Assembly: GCF_014925385.1 (NCBI RefSeq)
Contig: NZ_JACSDK010000001.1
Location: 930,001 to 994,000 of the forward strand
DNA: 64,000 nt
Reading direction: 5' to 3'
Source of the DNA: Pelagibius marinus
GTDB taxonomy: Bacteria > Pseudomonadota > Alphaproteobacteria > Kiloniellales > Kiloniellaceae
This document shows positions 59,948 through 64,000 of the stretch, piece after piece. The first letter of the stretch is position 1. Every line of letters starts with the position of its first letter. A program made the translations under genes and the position numbers. The notes under the pieces are model-generated. The model saw nothing but the letters and a program-made list of their open reading frames with translations. It did not search any database and was not told where the DNA came from.

Positions 59948-61588
59948 ATGATCAAGCCGTCGGATGAACTTGGACAGGGCCGCCGTTCGTACGATGCGAG
60001 AGCGTGGCGCGATGCCTTCGAATATCTTTCGCGGGCTGACGAAGAGGAACCGCTGCGCGCCGAGGACCTCGAGCGATTCGCGGTAGCCGCCTACCTGACC
60101 GGCGAGGACGACAGATTCCTCGAAATCCTGGGCCGCGCCTACAAAGCCTATCTGGACGCTGACCAACCTGCCCGCGCTCTCCGCTGCGCCTTCTGGATCG
60201 GCCTGACGCTGCTGTTACGCGGCGAAACCGGCCGCGGCACCGGGTGGATTTCCGGCGCACAGCGGCTCATGCAACGCGAGGGGCTGGATTGCGTCGAGCA
60301 AGGTTACCTGCTGCTGCCCTCCGCAGAGCAGAGCCTGGGCGGCGACGATTTTGACACGGCATCCAAGACGGCCGCTGAAGCGCTCGAAATCGGCGAGCGG
60401 TTCGGTGACATCGATCTCATCGCCTGTGCCCGGCATGTGCAGGGGCGGGTGCTGATGGGCCAGGGACAGGTCGAGCAAGGCCTTGCCTGCCTGGACGAGG
60501 CGATGGTGGCGGTTACCTCGGGCGACTTGTTTCCGATGATGACCGGGCTCGTCTACTGCAGCGTGATCGATGCTTGCCAGCAGTTCTATGCTTTGGCGCG
60601 CGCCTGGGAGTGGACGACCGCCCTGGCGAGCTGGTGCGCCGAGCAGCCCCAGATGGTCGCCTTCACCAGCTCATGTCTGATCCATCGCTCGGAAATCATG
60701 ACGTTGCACGGCGCCTGGTCGGACGCGATCGAGGAGGCGCAGCGCGCCTGCGAAAGCCGGACCGCGAGACCCGACACCCAACAGCCTGCCGCGGCGTTTT
60801 ACCGGCAGGCGGAGGTGCACCGTCTGAGGGGTGAGTTCGCCTTGGCCGAAGAAGGGTATCGCAGCGCCAGCCGGCGGGGGTTCGAGCCGCAACCGGGCTT
60901 GGCCCTCTTGCGACTGGCACAGGGAGATACAGTTGCCGCGGCTGCGGCGATCCGCCGGATCGTGGACGCGACCAGCAATCGGCCCCAACGCGCGAAGCTG
61001 CTGCCCGCCTACGTCGAGATCATGCTCGCCGCGAAGGACATCGAAGCCGCTCGCGGCGCCTGCCGGGAACTGGCGGGCATCGCCGAGGGCTTCAAGGCGG
61101 AGGCCATGGAAGCGATGGCTGCCCATGCCAGAGGAACGGTCGACCTGGCCGAGGATGATGCAACAGCCGCGCTCGGTTCGCTTCGCCAGGCCTTGGAGGC
61201 ATGGCAGCGGCTGGAAGCGCCCTACGAGTTGGCACGGGCAAGGGTCGCGGCGGGACTGGCCTGCCGGGTGCTTGGCGATGACGAGGGCGCCAACCTGGAG
61301 TTCGACGCGGCGCGGGACGTCTTCGAGCGGCTCGGCGCCGCCCCCGACCTGCGCCGGGTGGCGGCGCTGACAGGTGAAGCGGCGGACCGGCCTTCGCATG
61401 GATTGACGCCGCGCGAACGCCAGGTCCTCAGCCTGGTGGCGATCGGCAAGACCAACAAAGCCATTGCCGCCGAGCTGGGCGTGAGCGGACGGACGGTGGA
61501 GCGCCATGTGAGCAACATCTTCAACAAGCTCGACGTTCCCTCGCGGGCCGCCGCCACCGCCTTCGCCTACGAGCACGATCTCATTTGA
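59948..61588 (+). CDS. LuxR family regulator with TPR-like sensory region
   Basis: A 546-residue transcription factor. The first 470 residues are antiparallel helical repeats of TPR type (LACLDEAMVAVTSGDL, RLRGEFALAEEGYRSASRRG, ALGSLRQALEAWQRL), as in MalT-like proteins but without an NTPase domain. The C-terminal LuxR helix-turn-helix (about 482-546) has LTPRERQVLSLVAIGKTNKA and IAAELGVSGRTVERHVSNIF, then NKLDVPSRAAATAFA. It is followed 140 bp later by a methyltransferase gene on the same strand, which may be its target. The inducing ligand is unknown. Confidence 0.9.
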   Translation: MIKPSDELGQGRRSYDARAWRDAFEYLSRADEEEPLRAEDLERFAVAAYLTGEDDRFLEILGRAYKAYLDADQPARALRCAFWIGLTLLLRGETGRGTGWISGAQRLMQREGLDCVEQGYLLLPSAEQSLGGDDFDTASKTAAEALEIGERFGDIDLIACARHVQGRVLMGQGQVEQGLACLDEAMVAVTSGDLFPMMTGLVYCSVIDACQQFYALARAWEWTTALASWCAEQPQMVAFTSSCLIHRSEIMTLHGAWSDAIEEAQRACESRTARPDTQQPAAAFYRQAEVHRLRGEFALAEEGYRSASRRGFEPQPGLALLRLAQGDTVAAAAAIRRIVDATSNRPQRAKLLPAYVEIMLAAKDIEAARGACRELAGIAEGFKAEAMEAMAAHARGTVDLAEDDATAALGSLRQALEAWQRLEAPYELARARVAAGLACRVLGDDEGANLEFDAARDVFERLGAAPDLRRVAALTGEAADRPSHGLTPRERQVLSLVAIGKTNKAIAAELGVSGRTVERHVSNIFNKLDVPSRAAATAFAYEHDLI

Positions 61589-61728
61589 TCCCCCTCATTT
61601 GATCCCCTGCGCCGGATGGGTGATTCCACCCATGCGGGCGGTTCTCTCAAACTGGGTGGTTCTCCGGAAGCGGCGGGCCGCCGGCCCGCCGTAAGGTGGT
61701 GCGTCATGAGGAAGCCGAGGAGAGAGAC

Positions 61729-62580
61729 ATGGCCACAGTATCCGAAACAGCCGTCGCCACCGAGAAAGGTACCCGCGAGGCTTGGAACAAGATTGCCGAA
61801 GGCTACGACACCTTCGTCACGCCGACGCATATGTGGCTGGCCAACGAGGGGCTGCGCCGCGCCGGCGTCGGGGACGGCACGCGGTTCCTCGATGTGGCTG
61901 CCGGCAGCGGCGCGCTCAGCATTCCTGCCGCGCGCCTCGGGGCAAAGGTTCTTTCCACCGACCTTTCGCCGTCGATGCTGGAGAAGCTCGAAGCACGCGC
62001 CCGCGACGAGGACCTGGACCTGGAGGTCCGTGTCATGGACGGTCATGCCCTTGACCTGGATGACGGTACCTTCGACGTTTCCGGTTCTCAGTTCGGCGTC
62101 ATGCTGTTCCCCGACATGCCGCGCGGCATAGCCGAGCTCGCTCGGGTCACCAGAGCCGGCGGGCGGGTGCTGATGACCGTCTACGGCGCGCCCGAGAAGA
62201 TCGAGTTCTTCGGCTTCTTCGTGCACGCGATCCGCTCCGTCGTGCCCGGCTTCACCGGCCCGCCGATGGATCCCCCTCCGCTGCCGTTTCAGCTGCAGGA
62301 TCCGGAGAGGCTGCGCAAAGAGCTGTGCCGCGTGGGTCTGAAAGACGTCCGTGTCGACACGATCACCGAGAAGCTGGAGTTCACCACGGGCCGGCAGTTG
62401 TGGAACTGGCTGACCACCAGCAACCCGATCGTGGAAACCGTTCTCGGCGAGCTGCATCTCACTGAGGATCAGCGGGAGCAGGTTCGGCAGTCGCTCGACC
62501 AGATGATCGAAAAGCGCTCCGGCGGCCAGGGGCCCGCCGTCCTCACGAACCCGGTCAATATCGGCATTGGGACGAAGTAG
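61729..62580 (+). CDS. class I SAM-dependent methyltransferase
   Basis: A 283-residue methyltransferase of the UbiE/COQ5-like group. REAWNKIAEGYDTFVTPTHM near 15-34 is the lead helix; the SAM motif is TRFLDVAAGSGALSIPAARL near 50-69; LSTDLSPSMLEKLEARA near 75-91 holds the ribose-binding Asp. FDVSGSQFGVMLFPDMPRGI near 116-135 is motif IV. ATG at 61729 has GAGGAGAGAGAC directly upstream; an earlier in-frame ATG is less favoured. The substrate is unknown. Possibly regulated by the LuxR-type protein upstream. Confidence 0.88.
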   Translation: MATVSETAVATEKGTREAWNKIAEGYDTFVTPTHMWLANEGLRRAGVGDGTRFLDVAAGSGALSIPAARLGAKVLSTDLSPSMLEKLEARARDEDLDLEVRVMDGHALDLDDGTFDVSGSQFGVMLFPDMPRGIAELARVTRAGGRVLMTVYGAPEKIEFFGFFVHAIRSVVPGFTGPPMDPPPLPFQLQDPERLRKELCRVGLKDVRVDTITEKLEFTTGRQLWNWLTTSNPIVETVLGELHLTEDQREQVRQSLDQMIEKRSGGQGPAVLTNPVNIGIGTK

Positions 62581-62636
62581 GCAGAACAGCCGCAGGGGGT
62601 GGCGGCACGCGGTGCCCCCTGCCCCTGCCGGCGCGC

Positions 62637-63419
62637 TCAGGTGATGTTGAAGCGCTGCAGGACGTCGGCGAGGTCGTCGCCGAACTGGGCGCCGCGGCGG
62701 ATCAGGCCGACGTTCATCGGCAGGGCCTTCAGGTCCGGATGGTCCGGGTCGAGGCTGGTCAGCAGGGCCACCGGGATCGACTTGGTCGCCGGCATGGCGG
62801 CCAGGGCACAGGCCAGGTCGACGCCGCTCATGCGCGGCATGACCTGCGAGGTGATCACCAGGTCCGGCTTGGTCTCGAGGATCAGTTCCAGCGCCTCGAT
62901 GGGGTTCATCACCGTGGCGACGCGATAGCCGCAGGCCGCCAGCTCGCGGCCCACCACCTTGGCGGCCGAGCGCTGCGGGATGATCACGGTGACGTCCTTG
63001 TCCATCACCGTCACGTCTTCGACGTTGAAGGTGTTCTGCTGCGGCAGCGCGCGCAGCACGGCGGCCACGTCCTCGACGTCGACGGCCTCGCCGTCCAGCA
63101 CCGCCGAGATGCGGTCGGCGAAGGCGATCAGGTCGTCGGCCTGCTTGTGGTCGACGGCGTCGATCTCGCTGAGGTATTCGTCCAGGCGGTGGGTCAGGGG
63201 GCCGAAGCCGACCAGGTTCACCGCGCGGGCCTTCATGCGCAGGTTGGCCGATTCCTGGGCCAGGGCCTTGGCGGCTTCCTTGGGGTTGAGGACGCCGTTC
63301 TTCACCTGCTGGACGCGCAGCTCCAGGTTACTGACGAGATCGCGCGCCTCGTCGAGCACTTCGCTCTCAAGCTGAGAATCGAGCTCTTCTTCCGAAATCA
63401 ACCCACGCGTGGTGGCCAT
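62637..63419 (-). CDS. degenerate Hpt-receiver fusion protein (pseudo-response regulator)
   Basis: A 260-residue protein with two signalling-like domains. Residues about 20-125 form a helical bundle like Hpt/CheA-P1, with SANLRMKARAVNLVGFGPLT near 57-76, where the phosphorylated His of the HTLKG-type motif is replaced by Leu. Residues about 140-258 resemble a receiver: DLVITSQVMPRMSGVDLACA near 186-205. There the phosphoacceptor Asp is Ser191, the acidic pocket is absent (DVTVIIPQRSAAKVVGREL), and the conserved Lys is Arg241. Neither domain can use standard phosphotransfer. It lies 174 bp from the cut histidine kinase on the same strand. Role unknown, perhaps a scaffold or kinase modulator. 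Confidence 0.8.
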   Translation of the reverse strand: MATTRGLISEEELDSQLESEVLDEARDLVSNLELRVQQVKNGVLNPKEAAKALAQESANLRMKARAVNLVGFGPLTHRLDEYLSEIDAVDHKQADDLIAFADRISAVLDGEAVDVEDVAAVLRALPQQNTFNVEDVTVMDKDVTVIIPQRSAAKVVGRELAACGYRVATVMNPIEALELILETKPDLVITSQVMPRMSGVDLACALAAMPATKSIPVALLTSLDPDHPDLKALPMNVGLIRRGAQFGDDLADVLQRFNIT

Positions 63420-63593
63420 GCCCTTAGCTCCGTAACCTGCTTCTGCGGGAAACTGACGGCGGTCAGCGGCGCCAGCTTAGACGCCAAGAGTTAAGGCTGT
63501 ATAAATAAAATGAACCTCCGGTTGCGGGTCCGCGGGCCCCTTCCCCCGGCCGATTTTGCGGCGCGATACAGGGGCGATTTCGGGAGGGAGGTT

Positions 63594-64000
63594 CTAGACC
63601 GGCAGCCAGATTCGGGCCCTGAGCCCGCCGCCCGGGGCGCTCTCCAGGGCCACGTCGCCGCCGTGGCTGCGGGCCACGTCGCGGGGGAGGGTCAGGCCCC
63701 GGCCGGTGCCGCCGGGCGCCGGCGTGCGCGACTGCTCCAGGCGGTAGAAGGGCTTGAAGACGTCTTCGTGGCGCTCCGGCGGGATGCCGGGGCCGTCGTC
63801 GTCCACCGTGACCTCGACCATGTTCTTGCGCCGTCCGGCACGCACCGCCACGTGCTCGCCGTGACGCTGGGCGTTGGCGATGAGGTTGGTCAGGCAGCGG
63901 CGCATGCCGTCGCGGCGCAGCGGCAGCGTGATGTCCTGCTCCACGTGCAGATCGACGGCGCGGCCGTCGCGCGTCATCTGGTCGACCACGTCGCGCAGCA
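63594..64000 (-). CDS. sensor histidine kinase, C-terminal ATPase part
   Basis: The C-terminal 135 residues of a histidine kinase whose gene continues past the right edge. The HATPase_c boxes are present: N box RRCLTNLIANAQRHG near 30-44 of the visible part, G1 VDDDGPGIPPERHEDVFKPF with the F box, and G2 GGTGRGLTLPRDVARSHGGD. The pattern is close to EnvZ-like kinases. The phosphorylated His and sensor domains are outside the window. The frame is open to base 64000, with LRDVVDQM before the first internal start-like GTG, so the fragment is not a complete gene. Confidence 0.88.
   Translation of the reverse strand, partial: LRDVVDQMTRDGRAVDLHVEQDITLPLRRDGMRRCLTNLIANAQRHGEHVAVRAGRRKNMVEVTVDDDGPGIPPERHEDVFKPFYRLEQSRTPAPGGTGRGLTLPRDVARSHGGDVALESAPGGGLRARIWLPV

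Overview
This 64 kb window is a GC-rich (roughly two thirds G+C by eye), densely coding stretch of an alphaproteobacterial chromosome. Most likely it comes from a marine or halotolerant member of the Rhodospirillales. This is inferred from three things: the gene orders (hldD-lgt-midA-pgeF, prs-rplY-pth-ychF, petABC, NUDIX-small membrane protein-cca), a complete ectoine cluster with its dedicated aspartate kinase, and a PHA-type phasin. No rRNA, tRNA, CRISPR array, transposase, integrase or prophage gene was seen. The left edge cuts an unknown gene and the right edge cuts a sensor histidine kinase.

Layout. 0-4 kb: a methyltransferase facing away from the ergothioneine pair egtB-egtD. 4-9 kb: an SMP-30-like lactonase divergent from a beta-decarboxylating dehydrogenase of the isopropylmalate dehydrogenase family and a DUF924 protein, then a cupin/PNPOx-like pair and an endonuclease/exonuclease/phosphatase protein. 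9-14 kb: a soluble GAF-adenylate/guanylate cyclase and a redox-defence operon (wrbA, pirin, glutathionyl-hydroquinone reductase) divergent from a LysR regulator. 14-22.5 kb: a GNAT protein and a five-gene MoxR/DUF58/membrane protein operon ending in tspO. 22.7-27.2 kb: DUF1285, CoA pyrophosphatase, a small membrane protein and cca, converging on trmL-hemF. 27.4-30 kb: the cytochrome bc1 operon petABC with a recognisable promoter and terminator. 30-35 kb: mtnP, a VOC protein, an ECF42-type sigma factor with its DGPF/YCII partner, a lipoprotein and a dienelactone hydrolase. 35-44 kb: two housekeeping operons. 44-53 kb: mixed genes (a lower-GC nucleotidyltransferase, ubiK-like, ybjN, proC, an aldo/keto reductase, a ybaK-like gene, a TetR-like regulator, a phasin). 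53-59 kb: ectABC-ask with a divergent MarR regulator (ectR), and a small unknown gene that appears to start at ATT. 59-64 kb: csaA, a LuxR-type regulator, a methyltransferase, and a degenerate Hpt-receiver protein beside the cut histidine kinase.

How it fits together. Apart from housekeeping, the theme is stress tolerance: ergothioneine for thiol redox buffering, quinone reductases for oxidative stress, ectoine for osmotic stress, and phasin for carbon storage. I do not see a clearly new multi-gene system. The most unusual items are the ATT-started gene with its large inverted repeat, the two-domain signalling protein that has lost every phosphotransfer residue, the ECF42 autoregulatory promoter, the paired motifs around the phasin promoter, and a dispersed repeat whose two copies show a compensatory base change.
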